From Guillardia theta CCMP2712 (taxonomy: Eukaryota; Cryptophyceae; Pyrenomonadales; Geminigeraceae), in NCBI RefSeq assembly GCF_000315625.1, contig NW_005434658.1, positions 215,482-275,241 of the forward strand: a DNA stretch of 59,760 nucleotides, in the 5' to 3' direction. The position numbers and the translations under genes are program-made. Under the pieces are notes generated by a model that ran no database searches, was not told the origin of the DNA, and worked only from the letters and a program-made list of their open reading frames with translations. Each line of letters starts with the position of its first letter. The first letter of the stretch is position 1. Below, in pieces: positions 1 through 11,829 of this stretch.

Positions 1-540
1 CGAAGCACCTCGTACTGACCTCCACGCCACGCCTTCCTCCCACCAACCCTCCTCCCGTGCCCCCCCCCTTCCCCTCCTCCTCTTCCTCTTCCTCCTCTTC
101 CCACTCCTCCCCATCCCCCCCCCCCCCCCCTCCTTGCTCCTGCCTCTGTTCCTGCATCATCGTTCTCGTCCTCAAATCTTCGCTTTCCTCGAGACCCTCG
201 TCCTCCTCCTGCCTCTCCTGCCCCCTTTGTTCCAATATCTCCACATCTACAGCTTCCTCCTTTTCCTCCGCTCTACATCTCTCTCCTCCCCTTCTCCCTC
301 CTCTCCTCTCTCTCGTGTTCCCGCTCTCCTCCTCGCACGACCTTGACGTCATCTTCGTTCCTCTGGGCCCACATAACAAGCCTGCAACCAAGGCATGAGC
401 AACCTTCACCAGCAATGCTCCTCTCTCTTCTCCTCTCTCCCTCCTCTCTTTCTCCCTCCTGTCGCCCTCTTCTTTCTTCCTTCTCCTCTCTCCCTCATCT
501 CCTTCCTCTTTCCTCTCACCAGTGCCCGAGCTTCTGAAAA
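1..540. other. C/T-rich low-complexity sequence, no gene seen
   Basis: This stretch is almost entirely pyrimidine on the plus strand (runs of CCT, CTC and C). Open frames here only encode Ser/Pro/Leu low complexity and are not credible genes. The 3' end of the minus-strand TMEM260-like gene may reach its right edge: a plausible minus-strand exon lies at about 532-620, encoding a segment with DKYDETTWERSIHVHTLQSF, followed by a GTGAGA donor. I could not link that exon in phase to the exons upstream. Confidence 0.5.
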
Positions 541-696
541 CTTTGCAACGTGTGCACGTGGATAGATCGTTCCCATGTCGTCTCGTCGTATTTGTCTAGC
601 TCCTTCCACACCGATATGATCCCGCTGCTCCTGTTCCCGTCCTTCTCCTTTATCGCCGCGTCTGCCGCAGGCTAAGAGATCAGGACTCTCCCGCCT

Positions 697-726
697 GTCC
701 TCGTCCTCGTCCTCGTCCTCTTCCCT

Positions 727-804
<78 letters not shown>

Positions 805-805
805 A

Positions 806-841
<36 letters not shown>

Positions 842-896
842 GCTCGTCCTCGTACTCGTCCTCGTCCTCGTCCTCGACCTCGTCCTCGTCCTCACC
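697..896. repeat. GTCCTC hexanucleotide-type microsatellite
   Basis: The sequence is a nearly unbroken array of TCCTCG/TCGTCC words with a few point changes. In the minus direction it reads as GAGGAC/GACGAG, which would encode RT or ED dipeptide runs. It lies downstream of the last confident exon of the TMEM260-like gene, probably in an intron or its 3' flank. Confidence 0.85.
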
Positions 897-996
897 TTGC
901 CCTGCTCCCGTTTCTCTCGTCCGACCCTGTCGTAGCGGCTCCATCTCGTCAAATTACTTGCTCCCACCTCCTTCAGACTCTCCTTGTCCGACTTCC

Positions 997-3870
<2,874 letters not shown>

Positions 3871-3948
3871 GGATCCTTCTGGTCGAGCAGGGCCAACATT
3901 CGAACTTTTCAAGTTTTCAAGTTTCGAAGTTTCAAATCCTGTGCCGCA
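3871..3948. promoter_or_regulatory. Compact bidirectional promoter with CAAGTTT repeats
   Basis: Only 78 bases separate the start codons of the TMEM260-like gene (minus) and the ARH-like gene (plus). The gap contains a short direct-repeat cluster, AAGTTTTCAAGTTTCGAAGT, at about 3911-3930. A closely similar cluster occurs at 56811-56840, upstream of the SAM-domain gene. The promoter role is inferred from position. Confidence 0.5.
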
Positions 3949-5193
3949 ATGGCGGGAGGAGTGGAGGCGGTGGCGGCGCGGGTTGTCGGGTATGGCCTGA
4001 AGAGCGCGAGAGACGAGGGGCTTGACCAAGACGCAGAACAAGTGAGGGAAGTCTTCAGGATCGCTGTCCGGAGGCTGGATGATTACACCTCCTCCTCCCT
4101 CCATGCTACCATCCTCGGACGATTCCGAGCGTGCCTTCTTGGATTCGTCTTGGGCGATGCGATAGCGGTAGCCAAGGAGGGCAGAGACATCAAGGATCTG
4201 AAGAGTTTGGAAGGCTCTCTTGGAATGGGGGGGGATACGAGTCACAAAGTGGTTGCCAGTAAGGCTGCTGTGGTGTCCGGAATGTTCGAACTCCCTCTGG
4301 GTTCTTGGAGCGAGCGAACGGCCACGATGCTGTGTGTTGCGGAGAGTATATGCCATCTCAAAACTCATGACAGCAACGACATCATGATGAGACTCTTGCG
4401 GCTCTATCGCGTCGGGGTCGGGTCATGCCAGCCTGGTAGGTGCATGCAATTCGACAAGTTCATGGTGAACAGCTTAGAGTCTTTCGAGCGACAACAAGGG
4501 CAGAAGCAAGCTAGGATGAATGCTGCAAACAACAGCAGCGCAGCATTGTCTCGAGTGCTTCCCATCGCCATGTTCCTGTACTCACATCCAGCTGTAGCTA
4601 TACAGACCGCCTCCGTCGACACGTCCTCTACACACGAATCTCTCAGTTGTCGCGATGCATCGCGTTATCTTGCTGCCTTGCTCGTGGGAATTTTCTCGTT
4701 CCCTCTGGACTACAAGCTTGAAGAAATCAAGGAAACAGTATTCTCGAAGCGCTTCTGCCCTGCCGGCCATTCGTGGTCATCGAAACCTCTCTCGAGCGAA
4801 GTCCGAGACCTTGCAGATGGTCGTTTTGATGTGGAGAAATGCCCTGCGAACTTGAAAGATGCCGCACCAGACGTCTTGTGTCAAGCTATGTGGGCCCTCA
4901 AACACTCGCAAGATTTTGTGTCCGGGATCGATCTGTTGCTCAAAGAAAAAGCAGGTATTGTGACTCATTTGTTGTGCTTGTTCGTAATCGCTTGTGCTCC
5001 TACAGATCGGGCAGTACTTTCAACCTACGGCTGTTTAGCAGGAAGTCTTTATGGTGAAGGACAGCTGCCTGAAACCTGGATTTCTTTGCTGCACAAGGGT
5101 GAGAGCATTGGATCTCTCGCTGAGAAGATCCATGAAATCGCCGAGAACGTACAGGTCGAAGTGCAAGGAAGAACAGCAGGATCGAATGAGTGA
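3949..5193 (+). CDS. ADP-ribosylglycohydrolase-like protein with altered metal-binding motifs
   Basis: I chose the ATG at 3949. Exon 1 is 3949-4954, a 51-base GT-AG intron lies at 4955-5005, and exon 2 is 5006-5193, giving 397 aa. The fold signature of ADP-ribosylglycohydrolases is visible: RACLLGFVLGDAIA, a central ALSRVLPIAMF segment, and a C-terminal STYGCLAGSLYGEG. Family members normally hydrolyse ADP-ribose linkages using two Mg ions held by acidic motifs. Here the usual TDDT is replaced by SERT (WSERTATM). The C-terminal D-x-D-x-x motif reads KADRAVLS after splicing, so both metal sites look degraded and the protein may be catalytically inactive. Translating through the intron would add 17 non-family residues. 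The small intron and its match to the family gap support the splice. Confidence 0.75.
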   Translation: MAGGVEAVAARVVGYGLKSARDEGLDQDAEQVREVFRIAVRRLDDYTSSSLHATILGRFRACLLGFVLGDAIAVAKEGRDIKDLKSLEGSLGMGGDTSHKVVASKAAVVSGMFELPLGSWSERTATMLCVAESICHLKTHDSNDIMMRLLRLYRVGVGSCQPGRCMQFDKFMVNSLESFERQQGQKQARMNAANNSSAALSRVLPIAMFLYSHPAVAIQTASVDTSSTHESLSCRDASRYLAALLVGIFSFPLDYKLEEIKETVFSKRFCPAGHSWSSKPLSSEVRDLADGRFDVEKCPANLKDAAPDVLCQAMWALKHSQDFVSGIDLLLKEKAGIVTHLLCLFVIACAPTDRAVLSTYGCLAGSLYGEGQLPETWISLLHKGESIGSLAEKIHEIAENVQVEVQGRTAGSNE

Positions 5194-5307
5194 AGACCTT
5201 GAGATGCCTTGTGATATGGAATATGCCAGTGATTTTGTTGTAATATCTAGATAATAGTTTTGACACACCATGCTCGCCGATGCTTCTTTGGCCGAGCATT
5301 GATCGAT

Positions 5308-6646
5308 TTAGTCCGTTGATACCGTGACTCTCTCGCCAGGCTTGAAGGGTGGCAAACCCTTGTAAGGGCAGGAAGCACACCGGAATGCATCGCCAAGATA
5401 GCACTGCGCACAACAGTTCTCAAAGTCACAACCCAGTCGCTTACGCATATGACAGCGCAGAACATGATAGTGGAATGGAAACGCACATTCCCACAGGCGG
5501 ACGTCGGGGCTGCAGCCGCTGCCTTGCCTCCATTCTCTTCCATCTCAGCTCGGCCACAAGTACAGTTCTTGCAAGCCTTTCCTGCTCTTCAAGTTACAAC
5601 AGCACAGGACCCCGCAACAGTGAACTCACTTCCTCCGGAAAGCTCACAGTCACTGGCAGGTTTGGGGGCTGCCTTGAGGTCCTGGATTGCAGTCTTACTC
5701 TCCAAACTTTGGAAACATGGTGTTGTAGGGTACCTTCTCACTCAAGAGAGAGTCTTCGTCCATGATCTCATCGTCCTCATCCGCTGACACTTTCCAAACC
5801 TGGGCAACGCAACCTTGCATGTTAACCTCCATGCATGCCGGAGTGAATCAAGGAAGACAGAGGTTATGCCTTTTTCGTCTCTTGCGCCTCCTGCTTCGAG
5901 CGCTTTATGCTCAAAGGCACCGCAGAGCCTACTTCCCATGGTGGCTTAATCGCTGACGTCTCCACCATAACACCGTCGCCGTCGTTTTCCGTGGTGTCCA
6001 CAAAACCAGCAAAGATCTACAAGAAGAATTCCGTCAGCATGTGCAGAGACATGTGGTCATGAAACACATACCAGATTGCTCGGCCAAGCGTTCTTGGAAT
6101 CATCAGCCTTGCGATGCCGAATACACACGCTTCCTCCCTTCTTGAGCACTCGGAACAATTCTCCCATAACGCTTGAGTGGAGAGCAAAGTTCAAATCAGG
6201 CAATTCCACATAGACTCGATCTGCCCATTCACTCGAAGCTTGAATCGTGACTGCAAAGGAAAAGAATCTCTTTTAGAAATGAACAATCATAGGAACGAAG
6301 ATGGCGCAAACAACAAATTGATGCAAATGTGAGTTGTTCATGATGAAAATGCATGATGTGGGTGATTTACACGATATCTTTGCAATATATTCTGTGTCAT
6401 GGTAATATGTTTCAAATGTTGTTACAAATCCCAAGCACAACACGAACGAGGGACACACAAAACTTTCGAAAACAGACAACAAACACGTTCTTCGAGCGCT
6501 TTTTAGCTCGAAGCATTCACAAGATACTCACAATTTTGCGTGAGAGCCTGAGCAGGTACAAGGACGAGGTCGACACTCGTGCCCAGCATGGCCGAGATGC
6601 GCCCGAAGGCTGCCGGCGGAGCGCACGCGACGAGGGTTGCGAGCAT
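5308..6646 (-). CDS. CIAPIN1: Anamorsin / CIAPIN1 (Dre2) Fe-S assembly protein
   Basis: I rebuilt seven exons: 6646-6532, 6250-6072, 6016-5870, 5799-5734, 5681-5630, 5581-5487 and 5403-5308. They total exactly 750 bases (249 aa). The N-terminal part is the degenerate methyltransferase-like domain ([15 protein letters not shown], then [10 protein letters not shown] and [10 protein letters not shown]). It is followed by a linker with DSLLSEK, the first cluster motif KACKNCTCG, and the second, [18 protein letters not shown]. Dre2 works with Tah18/NDOR1 in the cytosol to pass electrons to the cytosolic Fe-S assembly machinery, and all expected cysteines are present. The intron after exon 3 (5869-5800) appears to use a GC donor (AAG|GCATAA). 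The protein is somewhat shorter than human (about 312 aa). The C-terminus and Cys motifs make the assignment very secure; the N-terminal start is less so. Confidence 0.9.
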
Positions 6647-7334
6647 GGCAGCCCGTGGAAAAGGAGCGGAGGGTTCCTTCAGGGGTAGGGGTACCCATGG
6701 GGGGTCTGAACAGTGTGGGTGCAAGTAAACTACTTCATGGGCACCCACATGAAGGACACAGACCCCGTAAATAGAGGGTATTTGAACGGGTACTAATCAA
6801 TTTCATGGGGTACCTTTGGCATGCTACCTTCGGAGAAGGGGTAGTGATGAGAATCTGAGTTTGTGGGAGGGGGTGGGGTAGTACGTTCGCTGGGCACCAA
6901 ATCACGCAAATTTGGCCAAGTTGTGCAGCAAGCAGAAAGAAGTTGAAGGAAGCTAAGAGGAAGGCAAAGAGATTGTGAAGGAGACAGAGTGAAGATGGAG
7001 TTGAGGACGAAGGATGACATCAAGGACAGGATGACCTACTCAGCAAGACATGACGGTCAAGCCAAAGTCTTGTGACTGATAATACAATGTCACACTAGCA
7101 GACAAGGAGCGTGAAAAGTGATCCACGGTCTCTGTTGTGTGAAAGATTCGCATACTACATGCATGAAGCGAGATTCAAGGTCATCCACACAGATCCGAAC
7201 TTAACGCGGTCTTTCAGCGTTCCAAGTCGTCCTGCACCTTGTCTTGCTCGAAATACTCCTCCAAACCTCGACCACAAACGAGAGTGTCTTTCCAAAAAAT
7301 CTTACATTATTTCAAGATTCCAGGGCAAAAGAAT
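6647..7334. other. Intergenic, GGGGTA-type repetitive sequence
   Basis: The region between CIAPIN1 and RPL27 has no convincing gene. From about 6680 to 6900 it contains scattered GGGGTAC/GTACCC words and CATGGGCACCCACATG-like inverted segments. The same style of sequence recurs at 11.2, 18.0-18.4, 33.3-34.0 and 35.1 kb. Confidence 0.5.
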
Positions 7335-8257
7335 TTAGAATCGGAGCTTGCTGAAGAACCACCTGTTCTTTCCCTGTGTGTATCGCTCCTGGAAAGCCTG
7401 CTTGATAGCCTTTCTGGCCTCCTCCCTCTTGGACGGGTTGGTAACTACTTCTGGGGAAATTCCCATGGGCTTGAAGTCAACATCGACAGAATAACTGATT
7501 TCAGATGTCAGAAGGAGAAAGTGGAGAGAAAGTTTGCATCTAGACAGACCGGGTAGGCATGAGATGGTTGAAGTTGACAAGTTTCAAGAAGGGTTTGACA
7601 CGGGAGCGCTTCTGGACCTTCTTCTCGGACATGGACTTCTTCACCTTCAATGGCGCCCTGTCGATGCCCGCTACAATGGCATGTCCGTATTTTCTGCCGT
7701 CGGTGCCATCGTCGAAGGTCTTAACAATGATTCCCTTCTTTCCAGCCATGCGGCCGTTCAAAACAATGACAACCTTCCCCTGCTTAAGGCTGAAAAAACT
7801 TTCGTCAGCATCCACCAGATGATACCACAGTTTCCACCACATAGTTTAACAGTCATGACCACGTTATGTCATAATACAAAAGAGTTTCGGTGCGAGCAAA
7901 GGGAAGCATAAGGAGTGATTCTTCTCACAACATCGTTCTGCATACGTAAAGCCAGCTCGTCCTGGCCAACAAACTGAAAACAAGAAGCTAAAACATTCCA
8001 TCTCACACCAATATACGACACGGAAACATCGCTTTGGACACCAGGAGTTCTTGAACACCTCAGCTTACTCCAACAGCTCTCCCGACCACAAAACATTCAC
8101 ACCCATCGAGCAACATGCTGAACAACATCCAGCTCTACGAGAACCGGGCATTCAGAATCAAAGCAACACACGTTTCTGTGATCTTGTCCTCTTTCATCTC
8201 CTTCTCTCCCATCGCTTGCGCATGTTCATAGGAGGGGAGCACTTACAACTTCACCAT
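7335..8257 (-). CDS. RPL27: 60S ribosomal protein eL27
   Basis: There are three exons. 8257-8247 holds only MVK plus two bases, ending at a GTAAGT donor. 7789-7550 and 7494-7335 follow. Together they give 411 bases, i.e. 136 aa, exactly the eukaryotic length. The protein reads [17 protein letters not shown], contains the family core [14 protein letters not shown], the junction [14 protein letters not shown], and ends [12 protein letters not shown]. It is a structural component of the large cytosolic ribosomal subunit. Intron 1 is long (about 457 bases) for this window, which is common for ribosomal protein genes with an 11-base first exon. Intron 2 uses GTCTGT as donor. Confidence 0.95.
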
Positions 8258-9065
8258 GGCGGAACACGAGCTCCTGTGCACGAGGGTTTTTTTTTAATCC
8301 ACCCCCGCCTCCTCGTGGCCCCTACCCTCATGTATCGACTACCCCTCAAATGCACAACCTCGTGGGAATACTACCCTACCTAATATTCAAATACGGGTTG
8401 TTTTTCGATGCAATATGGCTAATATGTACCGGTATTCAATTTGCTCTACCCACCCTTATTCTTTGTAACCCCGGAGTGAATTAGCAGCACCCACCCAGGC
8501 CAACATACCTAACAATTTTAGTCATGGAGCTGTGATCAATAGATAATACAGTCCGCCTCAGAATTTGAATAGTGGGCACCTTCTTGATTTCACTTAGTCT
8601 ACTCTTTCCTCTGACTTGAGATAGAAACCATTCCGGGGGCAGCAAATGAGTCTAAAGGTGAAGCAAGGGTATAACGACAAGTGAACAATTAATAAGAAAT
8701 TGTCAAGCACCGGTACATTCTCGTCATAAATATGGACAATTGTATGGTAGGGTAGTCCCTTTTGCCTGAACGATCCGTAGGGGAATGGAGGGACAGTGAG
8801 ACAGGGGGAAGCGACAAACGAAGGCGCGCATTGGAGGAGAGCGAGAAGAGGCGAAGCGTTGAAGAGGACGGGGAGGAGGAGGATAAGAAAAGAGGGGAGG
8901 TGAGGAGAGATATTGTTCCTGCTGAATATCCCCCTCATCAGTAGAGTCGCGCTCTCTGCACAAAACACGTAAATTTTGATCCGACTGCCGCACCTTTCCG
9001 CCAGAAAGCTTGAGTTTCAAGCGTTAAACGCCATCTCAGCCAAAGACTGTCTCCAAGTCTCAGAT
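8258..9065. other. Intergenic between divergent RPL27 and ABHD13-like genes
   Basis: No credible coding sequence is visible. The segment 8290-8560 is moderately AT-rich with scattered ACCC words. 8770-8930 is purine-rich (GAGGAGGA). It should hold promoters for both flanking genes, but I could not identify specific elements. Confidence 0.4.
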
Positions 9066-10407
9066 ATGGGAATACTTGCAACGATCACTGAGACCGTGTA
9101 CTTTATTGCGGAGACATTCAACCCTTTCTGGTTCATTCCAGGATGGTTTCGATCGTGGATCACGTATGCTTTCTCAACGTTGGGGATGCTAGGCTCGTTT
9201 CTTGCTCTGTTTCTCTACCGTAACCAGGTGCACTGACTGTATCCACATGCTGACTGCATGCTTATCTCTTGTGTGCTCAGAACTCTCTATTGTATCATCC
9301 TGAAGTCCCTGGTATTCCCAAAGATCCCAGAGAGAATCCTGAGAGGTATCGGAACCCCGGCGAATGGAATATGCCGTATGAGGACGTCATTGTAGGAGGC
9401 TGATCATCGAATGATATTTGTACTCACCACTTTGTGATACCAGGTTAAGGCTGAAGACCAAACTGAGTTGCATGGTTGGTTGATCAAACAGCCAGATTCT
9501 GCGGCGGCGCCCACCATTGTGTTCTTTCAAGAGAATGCAGGCAAGTTTCCCATCCATGATTGATATCGGAAATCTGACTCCAAATTATTCCTGACAGGCA
9601 ACATGGGTCTGAGATTGCCCAACATGTACGAGCTGTGGAGGCGCCTATCTGTGAACATTTTCATGGTCAGCTACCGTGGGTATGGCCGTTCACAAGGCGT
9701 GCCGACAGAAGAGGGACTGAAGATGGATGCCGATGCGGTTGTCTGACTGCAGCTCCTCGTGTGTTGGTGACTGAGTCGAGTTTATCACTTTCCAGGTGCT
9801 CAAATATGTTTCCACGCTGAAACAAGTGGACCCAAAGAAGATCGTCATCCTGGGGAGGTCGTTGGGGGGAGCTGTTGGAATTCACATCACCAGCATGTAG
9901 CTTTTCATTGCTCCTGCGTTACGAACTTCTTATCGCGCGAATCTTGAGGTATCCGGAGAAGGTGAAGGGCCTTATTGTGGAGAATAGCTTCACGAGTATC
10001 GCAGACATGGTGGACGTTCTGATGCCGGTTGGTTGTTTCACTATGTTTTATTGGAACTCATGGCTGTTTTGCAGTTTCTCGCCATCTTCAAGGGTTTGAT
10101 TCTTCGCATTGGGTGGAAATCGATTGAGAGCATTAAGGATATTACGACTCCTATCTTGTTCATATCAGGAGCAAGAGATGAACTGGTGCCGCCAAGCCAG
10201 ATGCGAAAGTTGTATGATGCTGCGGTGAGTTGTTCTCTCCCGAGTTGGTTCTGGTCGCTGGTTTTGACCCTCCTGGCATTGCAGCAAACAAGCATCCATA
10301 GAACATGGTACATAGTCCCAGATGGAGGCCATAACGATACGTGCATGCGGAATCCTCGAGAGTACTGTGAGAAAGTCAAGGAATGGATGCAAAAAATCGG
10401 TTTATGA
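9066..10407 (+). CDS. ABHD13/BEM46-type alpha/beta hydrolase, membrane-anchored
   Basis: Eight exons (9066-9227, 9281-9391, 9444-9540, 9598-9740, 9796-9896, 9949-10027, 10075-10224, 10285-10407) sum to 966 bases, 321 aa, close to animal ABHD13. An N-terminal hydrophobic segment (residues about 28-50) is the likely single membrane anchor. The hydrolase core follows: SYRGYGRSQG, the nucleophile elbow GRSLGG, the acid in SGARDELVPP, and the histidine in DGGHNDT, so a full Ser-Asp-His triad is present. The family acts as serine hydrolases (thioesterase or lipase activity reported or predicted); the substrate is not deducible. Introns are only 47-60 bases. The third, 9541-9597, begins GCAAGT, a GC-AG intron. 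An in-frame ATG-less extension exists upstream to 8976 but is unlikely to be used. Confidence 0.88.
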
Positions 10408-10452
10408 ACCAAAATAGTATTAAACGGCATATTCACATAGTCCTATCTTGCT

Positions 10453-10950
10453 TTATTTGCAGATTAGTTCACAGGCTTTTTCAACTTCAGGCACAACAAT
10501 TTGTGGAAGATTTGGTCTGCAAAAGGTGCAAACCAACATCATTCTTGCTGGCAAGTTGTGAATGATCACCCCCTCTGATCTGTTTCTAGTAACCGCACAA
10601 AAACTGTTGAGTGTTCTTCTGATGACAACAAAACGCTTTGAATGAAGGTCAAATGAATGGAGATACGAGCTTGACTGTGATGAGGATTCGTCAAGACCCA
10701 ACTCAATACAAGAAAATGCTTGCGAGAGCTTATTTACTAGTTGGACGTTGGCTTGCATTTCTTTCTCCAAGTCTGTGTTCGGGCGTGAAAGCATTATCCT
10801 CCCTCCAGTTGTCAGAATTACGAAGTCCTCTATGACTTTCCTTTTGATCAGAGCATAGAAGTTTTCTGTTGCAAGGTCAAGAGATCTTTCAGGCTCTTCG
10901 ACCTCGTCCACCTCCTGGGTTGACTCCGAGGACAGTGCCCGATGAGCCAT
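10453..10950 (-). CDS. Unrecognised 165-aa protein
   Basis: An uninterrupted minus-strand frame starts at an ATG at 10950 (MAHRALSSESTQEVDEVEEP). It has an acidic N-terminus, a central segment LIKRKVIEDFVILTTGGRIM, and a C-terminal part with a few cysteines. I recognise no domain. It is convergent with the ABHD13-like gene: the stop codons are about 45 bases apart. The N-terminal two-thirds looks protein-like. The C-terminal third could be intron or 3' sequence read through, since several AG/GT pairs are present. Confidence is moderate that something is coded here, low for the exact boundaries. Confidence 0.4.
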   Translation of the reverse strand: MAHRALSSESTQEVDEVEEPERSLDLATENFYALIKRKVIEDFVILTTGGRIMLSRPNTDLEKEMQANVQLVNKLSQAFSCIELGLDESSSQSSSYLHSFDLHSKRFVVIRRTLNSFCAVTRNRSEGVIIHNLPARMMLVCTFCRPNLPQIVVPEVEKACELICK

Positions 10951-11829
10951 GGAAACGATGTCACCAGCTCTGCGAGCACTCTTGCAACGGAAGGGTTGCT
11001 ATGCTCTCCAAAGAAATTATGATACACGGAAGAACTCTCCTCACAACAAGCTGAGCAACCTCACTTGTGTTCTGCTACTTCAAGGAAATCCTTTAGTTGT
11101 TGTTTCCCCATTCCCGCCAAAACATGCTGTTTGTCCGAGTGACAGTTAGATCGGTTACATTATTTGAGAAGTCGTTACATCCGTTATGGTACTATATAAA
11201 GTTATAAAGTTTACTAGTTGCCATAACCCCCTAGAAAGGGGGGTGGTAATGTGAATTTTAAGGGTCCCCAGGTCTTAGTAAGTGACTAGGAATGTCCTAG
11301 GATCTTATGAGAAGTAGGTCCTTTCCGCCCAAGTTTGATTTTCAAGCAGGCGGGGGCGAATGGCGGGAGGGGACTGACACTGTGAGGACTGAGCGAAGCG
11401 AGAAGGGAGAGAGGGGAAAGGAGAACTGAAGAGGAGGTCCAGGAAGAGAGAAGGAGATTCTCTAAGAGAAGTAAAGCCGAAGAGTGCGAGGGATTCGGAA
11501 CAGAACACTGAGCCTTGAACCTTGATCAGGAAGTTCAAGACTTCAGACTGTGACAGTATTGGGTCGCAAAATAGTTGAGATTCAAAGATCACGCGGCGTG
11601 TGGCCTGTTTTTCTGCTAAAGAATATGCAACTTAAAATCAGATTACATTACAGAACTGAAAGATCAGCCTAGTAAGAGCTGAAAGTAGACGAAGGAAGAA
11701 GGTTGTAAGTGTATCGAATGCAGTGCTGGCGAACCAGGAGCATCGCAAGCGAGACTTTCGATCTGTTTTTATCCATTCCCCTTGCCACTGTTCCATCATC
11801 CTGACGCTTGTTGAAAGTTGACAGCTTGC
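10951..11829. other. Intergenic, no gene seen
   Basis: The region contains a GGGGGTGGTAATG/CCCCTAGAAAGG low-complexity patch at about 11225-11300, and a purine-rich stretch at 11390-11480 with no plausible protein. Promoter sequence for the PDZ/coiled-coil gene should be at the right end. Confidence 0.4.
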
